From assembly GCA_035535035.1 (NCBI GenBank), contig DATLQW010000167.1:1-39347 (forward strand): 39,347 nt of DNA. Direction: 5' to 3'. Each line of letters opens with the position of its first letter. Position 1 is the first letter of the stretch. The notes below the pieces were generated by a model. That model searched no databases. It was given only the letters and a program-made list of their open reading frames with translations, and was not told the origin of the DNA. A program made the position numbers and the translations under genes. This stretch comes from JASHVB01 sp035535035 (lineage in GTDB: Bacteria; Pseudomonadota; Alphaproteobacteria; Acetobacterales; Acetobacteraceae). Below, piece by piece: positions 24,905 through 32,954 of this stretch.

Positions 24905-25987
24905 TCAGCTCAGTTTGCCCTCGATGCCCTGAACCAGCCACTGCATCTGGTTCAACGCGACGTCGTCCATCACCGTCCCGGCCGGGATCTTCACCGTGCC
25001 GTTCTGGTCGGTCAGCGGTCCGACGAAGATCTTGTTCTTGCCGGCGGTGATGGCGGTGACCGTCTGTTCCGCCAGGGCCTTGACGTCGTCCGGCATGTTG
25101 GTGAATGGCGACATGACCAGCATGCCGCTGTCGAAGCCGCCCCAGGTGTCGGTGCTCTTCCAGGTATTGGACAGCACGTCCTGGATACGCTTGATGTAGT
25201 AGGGGCCCCAGACATCGGTGCTGGCAGTCAGTTCGGTATGCGGCGCGAATTTCGACATGTCGGTGGACTGGCCGAACGCCTTGATGCCGCGGCTGGCGGC
25301 GGCTTGCAGCGGCGCTGGCGAGTCGGTGTGCTGGGTGAGGATGTCGCAGCCCTGGTCCATCAGTGCCTTGGCGGCCTCGCCTTCCTTCGGCGGATCGTAC
25401 CAGGAGTTGATCAGCACGAATTTCAGCCGCGCCTTCGGATTGACCGACTGCATGCCGAGCATGAAGGCATTCAGGCCCTGCACCACCTCGGGCACCGGCA
25501 CAGATCCGACATAGCCGGCCAGCCCGGCCTTGCTCATCTTGCCGGCGATGACGCCCTGCACGTAGCGCGCCTGGTAGAAGCGGATGTTGTAGGTGGAGAC
25601 GTTGACCGCGCGCTTGTAGCCGGTGGCATGCTCGTAAAACACCTTCGGGTGCCGCTTGGCGGAGTTCAGCACGTAATTCATGTAGCCGAACGAGGTAGCG
25701 AAGATCAGCTTGTGACCCTGGTTGGCGAGATCGTTCAGCACCTTTTCGGAATCCGGACCCTCGGGCACGTTTTCCACGAACGTGGTCTTGATCTTGTCGC
25801 CGAAATGCGCGACCGCGGCCTTGCGCGCGATATCGTGCTGGTAGGTCCAGCCGAAATCGCCCACCGGCCCGAGATAGATGAAGCCGACCTTCAGCGGCGC
25901 GGCCGCGAAGGCGGGCCTGATCATCGCGGGCATCGCCGATGCGAACGCGCCCGCGCCGATGAGCCGAGTGAAGTCACGTCTTAGCAT
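24905..25987 (-). CDS. BMP-family substrate-binding protein (purine/nucleoside ABC importer)
   Basis: The 360-residue periplasmic binding protein begins with a twin-arginine-like leader (MLRRDFTRLIGAGAFASAMP ... AFA), followed by LKVGFIYLGPVGDFGWTYQHD, the typical opening of the BMP family (PnrA/TmpC relatives that bind purine nucleosides or bases). Later family stretches are FATSFGYMNYVL and STDVWGPYYIKRIQDVL. It is the first gene of an operon with the ATPase, two permeases and 8-oxoguanine deaminase. A sigma-54-type promoter match lies 76-91 bases upstream of its start (26063-26078). The exact purine is not given by the sequence. Confidence 0.93.
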   Translation of the reverse strand: MLRRDFTRLIGAGAFASAMPAMIRPAFAAAPLKVGFIYLGPVGDFGWTYQHDIARKAAVAHFGDKIKTTFVENVPEGPDSEKVLNDLANQGHKLIFATSFGYMNYVLNSAKRHPKVFYEHATGYKRAVNVSTYNIRFYQARYVQGVIAGKMSKAGLAGYVGSVPVPEVVQGLNAFMLGMQSVNPKARLKFVLINSWYDPPKEGEAAKALMDQGCDILTQHTDSPAPLQAAASRGIKAFGQSTDMSKFAPHTELTASTDVWGPYYIKRIQDVLSNTWKSTDTWGGFDSGMLVMSPFTNMPDDVKALAEQTVTAITAGKNKIFVGPLTDQNGTVKIPAGTVMDDVALNQMQWLVQGIEGKLS

Positions 25988-26062
25988 GCTGAACTCCGTT
26001 GACCTGATATCCGACTATGGCGATTGGCTGGGAAGCCCGGGGGGATCCGCAAGGTTCTGGCA

Positions 26063-26078
26063 AGCAAACGGCATGCCA
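26063..26078 (-). promoter_or_regulatory. Sigma-54 (-24/-12) promoter for the BMP transporter operon
   Basis: Read on the minus strand the sequence is TGGCATG-CCGT-TTGCT, with GG and GC exactly ten bases apart as RpoN requires. It lies in the 141-base gap upstream of the binding-protein gene and points toward it. Sigma-54 needs an activator; NtrC is the usual one for nitrogen genes, but no activator site was identified. Confidence 0.75.
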
Positions 26079-26128
26079 GAAAATGGGGCATTGCACGTGG
26101 CGCGCACCGAACCCGGTGCCGTGCGCGG

Positions 26129-26614
26129 TCAGCGCCAGAATCCTTGGTGCACGGCGCGGGCTTCATCCTCCAGCAACGGCCCGACCACGTCGATCGCGCG
26201 CTGGCCGGCGCCGAGCACGACTCGGCACGGCAGGTTCATCGTCAGGTTCTCGGGATGCGGGCCGATCAGCCGGCCGAGTTCGTGTTCCGACATCCCGTAC
26301 ACCACGCGGCCGATGCCGGCCCAATAGGCCGAGCCGGCGCACATCGCGCAGGGCTCGGTGCTTGCATACATCGTGCAACGGGCAAGGAAGTCCGCCTGGT
26401 AGGTTTTGCTGGCCTCGGTCATCAGCACGCGCTCGGCGTGGCTCGTGCGGTCGCCGGCATCACCATGCGCGTTGCCGGCCCGCAGCAGCACCGCGCCGTC
26501 GGGACCGACCAGGATCGCGCCGAACGGATGGTTTCCCGCGGCACGCGCCTGGCGTGCGACATCGATGGCGAGGCGCAGATAGTGCTCGTCCCGCAGCGGG
26601 GGTGCGCCGGTCAA
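26129..26614 (-). CDS. Nucleoside/guanine deaminase family protein
   Basis: This 161-residue zinc deaminase of the CDA fold has the zinc-ligand and catalytic pair HAE in TSHAERVLM (about residue 68) and PCxxC in STEPCAMCAGSAYWAG (about 98). These motifs, with the closing VYGMSEHELGRLI, are like bacterial guanine deaminases and related cytosine-type deaminases. TTG 26614 is preferred as start because it overlaps the upstream TGA and AAGG is near; ATG 26644 would add ten residues. It is the last gene of the xdhA-B-C operon and sits next to a second, less similar deaminase. Confidence 0.8.
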   Translation of the reverse strand: MTGAPPLRDEHYLRLAIDVARQARAAGNHPFGAILVGPDGAVLLRAGNAHGDAGDRTSHAERVLMTEASKTYQADFLARCTMYASTEPCAMCAGSAYWAGIGRVVYGMSEHELGRLIGPHPENLTMNLPCRVVLGAGQRAIDVVGPLLEDEARAVHQGFWR

Positions 26615-27081
26615 TACCGCACCTTGTCCGGCTTCTGCTGCCATTCGGCGAAGGCGGCGAACCCTTCGTCCGGCAGCAGGCGCAGCGTCGGAATCGCGCG
26701 CTGGTCCGGCGGCAAGGGGATCTCGCGATACAGGAAGTCGTCGCGAAACCCGATCGTCGCCGCGTCGTGGCGATCGTTGGCGTAGTAGATGCGATCGAGC
26801 CGCGCCCAGTAGATCGCGCCGAGGCACATCGGGCAGGGTTCGCAGCTCGTGTAGATCTCACAGCCTGCCAGGTCGAAGCGGCCGAGAGCGCGGCAGGCGC
26901 GGCGGATCGCCACCATTTCCGCATGCGCGGTCGGATCGTTTTCCGAGGTCACCTGGTTGAAGCCCTCGGCGATGACCGTGTTGCCCTGCGCGATGACCGC
27001 GCCAAAGGGGCCGCCCTTGCCGCTGCGCATCATGTCGAGCGACAGCGCGATGGCGCGCCGCATATGGGACTCGGCACTCAT
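26611..27081 (-). CDS. Nucleoside/guanine deaminase family protein
   Basis: The 156-residue zinc deaminase has HAE in PTAHAEMVAIRRA (about residue 56) and PCxxC in TSCEPCPMCLGAIYWARLD (about 84-90), the CDA-type zinc site. The ANDRHDAATIGFRDDFLYREI segment and the C-terminal Trp-Gln tail are typical of bacterial guanine deaminases, which turn guanine into xanthine, the substrate of the xanthine dehydrogenase encoded just upstream. Its start overlaps the xdhC stop (27078-27081), so the genes are coupled. Having two such deaminases in a row suggests different substrates. Confidence 0.85.
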   Translation of the reverse strand: MSAESHMRRAIALSLDMMRSGKGGPFGAVIAQGNTVIAEGFNQVTSENDPTAHAEMVAIRRACRALGRFDLAGCEIYTSCEPCPMCLGAIYWARLDRIYYANDRHDAATIGFRDDFLYREIPLPPDQRAIPTLRLLPDEGFAAFAEWQQKPDKVRY

Positions 27082-27977
27082 GCCCGCACCCCGGCGGGCC
27101 GGCAGTTCGCAGCGCAGTCCCGGCAATCGGCGGCTGCCGCGTGTCGCGCGCCGGTGCGGTTGGTGATCGCCATATCGGCGCTTGATTGTTCCGCGCCCGG
27201 GGTTTGCGGCATTTGCTGCAAAATGCTCGCCGCGACCGAGATGGCGATCTCCGCCGGCAGTTTTCCTCCGGTTCCGGGCAGGCCGATCGGACAGATCAGC
27301 CGGCCGATCGCCGCCGCGTCGATCCCGTGCGATGCCAGGCGCCGGACGAAGCGCGCCCGTTTGGTGGCGGAGCCGATCAGGCCGACCGAAGCGAAGTCGT
27401 TGCGGGCCAGCGCGGCCTCGGCGATGGCGAAATCGATCTGGTGGTCGTGCGTCATCACCAGCACCAGCGTGCCGGCGGGCAGATGCTCAATTCGGGTCGC
27501 CGGATGTGTGGCGACGATCGTGGCGACGATCGTGGCGACGCTGCCCGGACAGGCGGCGGGGAATGCGTCCGGGCGTGAATCGATCCAGGTGACGCGCAGC
27601 GGCAGGTCACCCAGCAGACGGACCAGCGCACGGCCGACATGGCCGGCACCGAACAGTGCGACGTGCAGCCGCGCCGGGTGGATCGGTTCGAACAGCACGC
27701 TGACATGGCCGCCGCAGCACTGGCCGAGCGCCGGCCCCAGCGGGAAATCACGCATCGCCGGCCGCTGCGCGCCATCCAGCATGTCGCGCGCCGCATCGAT
27801 GCAGGCGAATTCCAGATTGCCGCCGCCGATCGTGCCGAACAGCGCGTCGCGCGTGACGACCATCTTGCAGCCGGCCTCGCGCGGGGTGGAGCCGCGCGCG
27901 GCAGCGACCGTCACCAGCACCGACGGCGTGCCGGCGCGGTCCAACGTGGCGAGCGCGTCCAGCCAGGCCTGCGTCAT
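27078..27977 (-). CDS. xdhC: Xanthine dehydrogenase accessory protein XdhC
   Basis: XdhC binds the molybdenum cofactor, helps add the sulfur ligand and inserts it into XdhB. The 299-residue protein has the N-terminal XdhC/CoxI part (VTVAAARGSTPREAGCKMVV, GTIGGGNLEF, near residues 22-56) and a Rossmann-like C-terminal half (ALFGAGHVGRALVRLLGDLP near 120). The tail carries DCRDCAANC near residues 287-295, an unusual Cys cluster. A 12-base repeat (GTGGCGACGATC, about 2.75 copies at 27509-27541) encodes VATI-VATI-VAT in frame. The start overlaps the end of xdhB. Confidence 0.92.
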   Translation of the reverse strand: MTQAWLDALATLDRAGTPSVLVTVAAARGSTPREAGCKMVVTRDALFGTIGGGNLEFACIDAARDMLDGAQRPAMRDFPLGPALGQCCGGHVSVLFEPIHPARLHVALFGAGHVGRALVRLLGDLPLRVTWIDSRPDAFPAACPGSVATIVATIVATHPATRIEHLPAGTLVLVMTHDHQIDFAIAEAALARNDFASVGLIGSATKRARFVRRLASHGIDAAAIGRLICPIGLPGTGGKLPAEIAISVAASILQQMPQTPGAEQSSADMAITNRTGARHAAAADCRDCAANCRPAGVRA

Positions 27978-30304
27978 TCGGCCGCCCTAGCGGCGGGGAT
28001 TGCCGCCCGGCCGCGGCGTTGGGTAACGGCCAGCAGCACCCGTTCCGGGGTCGCCGGGGCATCCAGGTGCAACGGACCGTCGCCGGCGGCGGCGATCGCG
28101 TCCTTGATCGCGTGGAACACCGAGATGCCCAGCATCAGCGGCGGCTCGCCGACCGCCTTGGAGCGGTAGATCGCGTCCTCGTGGTTGCGGCCGGCGGCAT
28201 AGATCGTCACGTTGAATGCGGCCGGTACGTCGCCGCAGGCGGGAATCTTGTAGGTGGACGGCGCATGGGTCCGCAGATGGCCGCCGGCGTCCCACCACAG
28301 CTCCTCACTGGTCAGCCAGCCCATGCCCTGCACGAAGCCGCCCTCGATCTGCCCCAGGTCGAGCGCCGGGTTCAGCGACGCACCGCAATCGTGCAGGATG
28401 TCCACGCGCAGCAGCCGGTACTCGCCGGTCAACGTATCGATTTCCACTTCCGACACCGCCGCACCATAGGCGAAGTAATAGAATGGCCGGCCGCGAAGCG
28501 TCGCGCTGTCGTAGTGGATTTTCGGGGTCCGGTAATACCCGGTGGAAGACAGCGAGAGGCGTTCGGCATGCGCGCGTTTCGCCAAGGCCGCGAAACTCAT
28601 TTCCTTGGCGCCGCCGCGCACCATGCCGCCGGCGAACGTCACCGCTTCGGCCGGCACGCCGAACGTTTCGGCAGCGACCCCGGCCATGCGCTCGCGGATC
28701 GCACGCGCCGCGACCTGCGCTGCCTTGCCGTTCAGGTCGCTGCCGGAGGACGCCGCGGTGGGCGAGGTATTCGGCACCTTCGCGGTGCTGGTGGCGGTGA
28801 TCTTCACGCGGTCCGGGTCGATGCCGAATTCGGCAGCGACAATCTGTGCAACTTTCATGTAGAGGCCCTGGCCCATCTCGGTGCCGCCGTGATTCAACAT
28901 CACGCTGCCGTCGGTATAGACATGCACCAGCGCGCCGGCCTGGTTCATTCGGGTCAGGGTGAAGGAGATGCCGAATTTCACCGGCGTGAGCGCCAGGCCG
29001 CGCTTGATCCAGCGATTCCCTTCGTTGAACGCGGCGACCTCCGACCGGCGGCCGGCATAGTCCGCGCACTGCGCCAGTTCGGCGACCAGCTCCGGAATGA
29101 TGTTGTCTTCCACCACCATGTGGTAGGGCGTGACGTTGCGCCCGGTCGTGCCGTAGAAGTTGCGCTGGCGTACAACCAGCGGATCGAGCGACAGATGGCG
29201 GGCGATCTCGTCGATGGCGTACTCGATGCCCATCATGCCCTGCGGTCCGCCGAAGCCGCGGAACGCGGTGTTGGACACGGTGTGGGTCTTGCAGCGATGC
29301 GACACGATGCGGGCGTTGTCGAGATAGTAGCAGTTGTCGGCGTGAAACATGGCGCGATCGGCGATGGCGGCAGACAGGTCGGGTGAATAGCCGCAGCGCG
29401 CCGCCTGGATGAATTCGATGCCGAGGATGCGGCCCTCGGCATCGAAGCCGACATCGTAGTCGATGCGGAAATCGTGGCGCTTGCCGGTCTGCACCATGTC
29501 GTCGTCGCGGTCCAGCCGCAGCTTTACCGGCCGCGTCGTGCGCTGCGCCAGCAGCGCGGCGACGCAGGCGATCAGCGAGGCCTGCGATTCCTTGCCGCCG
29601 AACGCGCCACCCATGCGCCGGGTTTCGCAGATGACGGCGTGATCGGCAAGTTTCAGGGCGCGGGCGACGAGGTGCTGCACTTCGGTCGGATGCTGGGTGG
29701 AACTGTGCACCAGCATGTCGCCGTCTTCACCGGGAACGGCCATGGCGACCTGGCCTTCCAGGTAGAAATGCTCCTGGCCGCCGACATCCACGCGGCCGGA
29801 CAGCCGATGCGGTGCCTGCGCCAGCGCGGCGGCCGCGTTGCCGCGCATCATCACCTGCGTCGGCAGCACGAAGGTCTGTTGTTGCAATGCCGCATCGATG
29901 GTGAGCACCGGGGGCAGGAGGTCGCACTCTATAACGGCGCAGGCGGCGGCCGCGCGGGCATGGGCGATGCTGTCGGCCGCAACGGCGAACAGCGACTGGC
30001 CGCAATATTCGATCAACCCGTCGGCGAAGATCGGATCGCCCGGAGACGCCGGGCCCACGTCGTTGACACCGGGAATGCCGGCAGCGGTCATCACCGCCGC
30101 CACGCCGGGCATGCCTGCCACCGCGGATACGTCGAGCCGCGTGATGCGGGCATGGGCATGCTCTGACAGGCGAATATAGGCGTGCAGCAGGCCGGGCGGT
30201 TCCGGCATGTCATCGATATAGCGCGCCTCGCCGCTGACGTGCTTTGCCGCGCTGTCATGCGCGACGCCGCTGCCGATGGGACGCGGACGATCGATCGCGT
30301 TCAT
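27974..30304 (-). CDS. xdhB: Xanthine dehydrogenase molybdopterin-binding subunit
   Basis: The 776-residue large subunit carries the molybdenum cofactor and oxidises hypoxanthine and xanthine to urate. Family features include GSGVAHDSAAKHVSGEARYIDDMPEP at the start, GGAFGGKESQ near 245, RGFGGPQGMMGIEYAIDEI near 355, GQGLYMKVAQIVAAEFG near 490 and the catalytic-Glu region AVGEPPLMLGISVFHAIKDA near 735. ATG 30304 gives the normal start; it overlaps the end of xdhA by four bases. The subunit forms a heterodimer with XdhA in the cytoplasm. Confidence 0.96.
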   Translation of the reverse strand: MNAIDRPRPIGSGVAHDSAAKHVSGEARYIDDMPEPPGLLHAYIRLSEHAHARITRLDVSAVAGMPGVAAVMTAAGIPGVNDVGPASPGDPIFADGLIEYCGQSLFAVAADSIAHARAAAACAVIECDLLPPVLTIDAALQQQTFVLPTQVMMRGNAAAALAQAPHRLSGRVDVGGQEHFYLEGQVAMAVPGEDGDMLVHSSTQHPTEVQHLVARALKLADHAVICETRRMGGAFGGKESQASLIACVAALLAQRTTRPVKLRLDRDDDMVQTGKRHDFRIDYDVGFDAEGRILGIEFIQAARCGYSPDLSAAIADRAMFHADNCYYLDNARIVSHRCKTHTVSNTAFRGFGGPQGMMGIEYAIDEIARHLSLDPLVVRQRNFYGTTGRNVTPYHMVVEDNIIPELVAELAQCADYAGRRSEVAAFNEGNRWIKRGLALTPVKFGISFTLTRMNQAGALVHVYTDGSVMLNHGGTEMGQGLYMKVAQIVAAEFGIDPDRVKITATSTAKVPNTSPTAASSGSDLNGKAAQVAARAIRERMAGVAAETFGVPAEAVTFAGGMVRGGAKEMSFAALAKRAHAERLSLSSTGYYRTPKIHYDSATLRGRPFYYFAYGAAVSEVEIDTLTGEYRLLRVDILHDCGASLNPALDLGQIEGGFVQGMGWLTSEELWWDAGGHLRTHAPSTYKIPACGDVPAAFNVTIYAAGRNHEDAIYRSKAVGEPPLMLGISVFHAIKDAIAAAGDGPLHLDAPATPERVLLAVTQRRGRAAIPAARAAE

Positions 30305-31764
30305 GCCCGCAGCGCCAGCCGGGTGCGCGGTTTCTTGCCCTCGCCGGTCTCCAGGAAACATTTGAACAACAGGTTGCGCGCCACCATGCGCCGATAACCG
30401 GCACCTGCGCGCATGTCGGAGATCGGCGAGAATTCGACATCCAGCGTGGCCATCGCCGCGCGCACGGACGCCTCGGTCCAGGTCTGCCCGAGCAATGTCC
30501 GTTCGGTGGCGCGAGCCCGCGCGGGCGTGGCCGCCATGCCGCCGAAGCCGATACGCATGTCGCGCACGCGCCCGTCAATGACCTGCATGCGAAACGCGCC
30601 GCACACGGCCGAGATGTCCTGATCGAAGCGCTTCGCCACCTTGTAGCAGCGGAATTGCCAGCCGGGCCGCGGCATCGGGACGTCGATCCGTTCGATGAAC
30701 TCGCCTGGTGCGAGAGCGGTGCGGCGATAGCCGAGAAAGAAGTCTTCCAGCGGCAGCATGCGGCGCTCCGGGCCGCGGCGGAGCACCAGGGTGGCATCCA
30801 GCGCGATCAGGACGGGAGCAGCGTCGCCGATCGGCGAGGCGTTGGCGATGTTGCCGCCGATCGTTCCACGATTGCGAATCTGCCGGGAACCCAGGCGGCG
30901 CAGCAGCAACCCGAAATCGGGGTAGCCGGTTTCCAGTGCGGCAAGCGCGTCCTCGTAAGTGGCGGCGGCGCCGATGTGCAAGGCGTCGTCATCCTGTTCG
31001 ACGCGATCCAGCCCGGCGACCGCATCGAGTGCCACGATGGTTTCGAGTGTGGCATGCTGTTTGGTGACCATCAGTCCGACATCGGTGCCTCCGGCCAGCA
31101 GCATCGCGGTGGGATGCCGCAGCAACGCCTCGGCCAGCGCGGCGATCGAGCGGGGCGCGAAGTAGCGTGCCTCCGCATGGCGCAACGCCAGCGTTGCGCC
31201 GGTATCGAGTGCGCGCAGTTGCGCTGCCGTCCGCGCCGCATGCGCGGCGAACCAGTCGGCCGGAACGTCGCCGCAAACGTCCAGGGCCGCATCGACGATC
31301 GGCCGGTAGCCCGTGCAGCGGCACAGGTTGCCGGCGAGCGCCTCGTTCACCGCGGTGCGGTCCGGCGGTTCGGTGGCGCTGTACAGCGCGAACAACGACA
31401 TGACGAAGCCCGGCGTGCAGAAGCCGCATTGGCTGCCGTGCCGATCCACCATCGCCTGCTGCACCGGATGCAGCGCACCATCCGCGCCGCGCAGATCCTC
31501 GACAGTGAGGAGTTGCTTGCCGTCCAGCGCGGGGACAAACAGGATGCAGGCGTTGACCGCGCGATAACGCATGGTGGCACCGGCCGGCTCGCCGAGGACG
31601 ACGGTGCAGGCACCGCAATCGCCTTCCGCGCAGCCCTCCTTGGTGCCGCACAGATACTCAACGGTGCGCAGGTATTCGAGCACGGTGAGTGTTGGACTGA
31701 CGCCCCGCAATTCTCGGGGGCCGGCCTTGAGAAGGAAACGGATGACGTCCCGCACGGCCTTCAC
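30301..31764 (-). CDS. xdhA: Xanthine dehydrogenase small subunit (2Fe-2S and FAD)
   Basis: The 487-residue subunit passes electrons from XdhB to NAD. The N-terminal plant-type ferredoxin part has C45, C50 and C53 (GCAEGDCGACTV) and a further Cys in AVNACILF; the second cluster lies in CGFCTPG ... NLCRCTGY. The FAD part follows with LLAGGTDVGLM, LGSRQIRNRGTIGGNIANASPIGD and the C-terminal domain. The start codon is uncertain: GTG 31764 or GTG 31755, with no strong ribosome site. It is the first gene of xdhA-xdhB-xdhC-deaminase-deaminase, all overlapping or abutting. Confidence 0.95.
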   Translation of the reverse strand: MKAVRDVIRFLLKAGPRELRGVSPTLTVLEYLRTVEYLCGTKEGCAEGDCGACTVVLGEPAGATMRYRAVNACILFVPALDGKQLLTVEDLRGADGALHPVQQAMVDRHGSQCGFCTPGFVMSLFALYSATEPPDRTAVNEALAGNLCRCTGYRPIVDAALDVCGDVPADWFAAHAARTAAQLRALDTGATLALRHAEARYFAPRSIAALAEALLRHPTAMLLAGGTDVGLMVTKQHATLETIVALDAVAGLDRVEQDDDALHIGAAATYEDALAALETGYPDFGLLLRRLGSRQIRNRGTIGGNIANASPIGDAAPVLIALDATLVLRRGPERRMLPLEDFFLGYRRTALAPGEFIERIDVPMPRPGWQFRCYKVAKRFDQDISAVCGAFRMQVIDGRVRDMRIGFGGMAATPARARATERTLLGQTWTEASVRAAMATLDVEFSPISDMRAGAGYRRMVARNLLFKCFLETGEGKKPRTRLALRA

Positions 31765-32136
31765 CGCGGCCGCGGACTGTTATCATGGCATCCCGGGCTC
31801 CAGCCACGTCGCGCCACGGCGCCGCCCCCTGCTGTGTCGCTGCTTAATGGAATGGAAGCCTAGGGACAAAGCGGCGGCCGAGGCAACAGGTTTTGTGCAG
31901 CGCAAGATTGATTTTTAGGCCGTAGGGGCGTCAAAGCCTATAAGATAGGCATATATCGCCCAGTTCTGGGTCGAATTGCCTACAATTCTATTGCAGTCGG
32001 CCTGGCCTGCCCTTTCTTCAGCGGCTGGCCGGGTCGGCGCCATGCCCCGCCATTGGCTGACGCGGTGTCGCTGCCCACGGCGGTAACAGCCCGATCCCAC
32101 AGGCTCGCGCGGCGGGGCGGGAGTCATGTCGCCGGA
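31765..32136. other. Divergent control region between xdhA and the amidohydrolase
   Basis: About 370 bases without a gene hold the xdhA promoter (minus). An AT-rich patch at about 31905-31990 contains a small inverted repeat, GCCTAT-AAG-ATAGGC at 31936-31950, which could bind a regulator. No sigma-54 match pointing toward xdhA was found, so that operon may be controlled in another way. Confidence 0.45.
31936..31950. promoter_or_regulatory. Operator-like inverted repeat upstream of xdhA
   Basis: GCCTAT at 31936-31941 and ATAGGC at 31945-31950 form a six-base inverted repeat with a three-base spacer, in the AT-rich part of the spacer between the divergent xdh and amidohydrolase genes. Short repeats like this can occur by chance. 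Confidence 0.35.
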
Positions 32137-32153
32137 TGGCACGCCGGTTGCTT
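32137..32153 (+). promoter_or_regulatory. Sigma-54 (-24/-12) promoter for the amidohydrolase-permease operon
   Basis: TGGCACG-CCGG-TTGCTT matches the RpoN consensus TGGCACG-N4-TTGCW exactly, with GG and GC ten bases apart. The gene it drives starts at 32246, which would give a leader of about 85 bases. It is the best match of the four in the window. Confidence 0.85.
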
Positions 32154-32245
32154 GGGGTTGCCCTTAAATCCGATCAAATGAGCGGGAAAGGGGTTGAATC
32201 CTACATGCCAGGACCTCCCGGGCGGGCACCTGACGGCATCCTGCC

Positions 32246-32929
32246 ATGACCGAAATTCCGGCCGAGCCGTATCCGTTCGCGTTCGACCCGCGCCATGTCG
32301 CGCTGCTGATCATCGACATGCAGCGCGACTTCCTGGAGCCGGGCGGCTTTGGCGAGATGCTGGGCAACGACGTCTCGCAGCTTCGGCGCGCCATAGAACC
32401 GAACCGGCGGTTGCTCGCGGCCTGGCGCAGGGCGGGGCTGTTGGTGATGCACACGCGCGAGGGCCATCGGCCGGATCTCGCCGACCTGCCGCCAGCCAAG
32501 AAGATCCGCGGGCGCAGCGCCACCTGCATCGGCGATCCAGGCCCGATGGGGCGCATCCTGGTGCGTGGCGAGCCTGGCCACGACATCATCGACGAGCTCT
32601 ATCCCGCGGCCGGCGAACCGGTGATCGACAAGCCCGGCAAGGGCGCGTTCTTCGCCACCGACCTGCACGCCATCCTGCAGAACCGTGGCATCACCCAGCT
32701 CGTGGTCACCGGCGTCACCACCGAAGTCTGCGTCAACACCACGGTGCGCGAGGCGAACGATCGTGGCTACGACTGCTTCGTGCCGGAGGACTGCGTCGGC
32801 TCCTATTTCCCGGAATTCCAGGAGATGGGCCTGAAGATGATCAAGGCGCAGGGCGGGATTTTCGGCTGGGTCGGCCGAAGCAGCGACGTGATGGCGGCGC
32901 TTCAGGGCGTCGCGGCGGCCAACGCGTAA
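32246..32929 (+). CDS. Cysteine hydrolase, biuret amidohydrolase-like (isochorismatase fold)
   Basis: The 227-residue protein has the cysteine-hydrolase triad D24 (IIDMQRDF), K129 (IDKPGKGAF) and C162 (GVTTEVCVNTT). The surrounding stretches HTREGHRPDLADLP, GDPGPMGRILVRGEPGHDII and REANDRGYDC closely resemble biuret hydrolases, which cut biuret to allophanate and ammonia. Ureidoacrylate-type (RutB) enzymes are related but lack the EGHRPDL region as I recall. No allophanate hydrolase is in the window, so the true substrate could be another amide from purine breakdown. It is the first gene of a sigma-54-type unit, with the permease gene 25 bases downstream. Confidence 0.8.
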   Translation: MTEIPAEPYPFAFDPRHVALLIIDMQRDFLEPGGFGEMLGNDVSQLRRAIEPNRRLLAAWRRAGLLVMHTREGHRPDLADLPPAKKIRGRSATCIGDPGPMGRILVRGEPGHDIIDELYPAAGEPVIDKPGKGAFFATDLHAILQNRGITQLVVTGVTTEVCVNTTVREANDRGYDCFVPEDCVGSYFPEFQEMGLKMIKAQGGIFGWVGRSSDVMAALQGVAAANA

Positions 32930-32954
32930 CGGAACCGAAAAAGGAGCGGCGAGA

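Noticed and set aside
28019..29386. Plus-strand open frame of 455 codons opposite xdhB
   Set aside because: Antisense shadow of a certain gene in high-GC DNA, with no family sequence.
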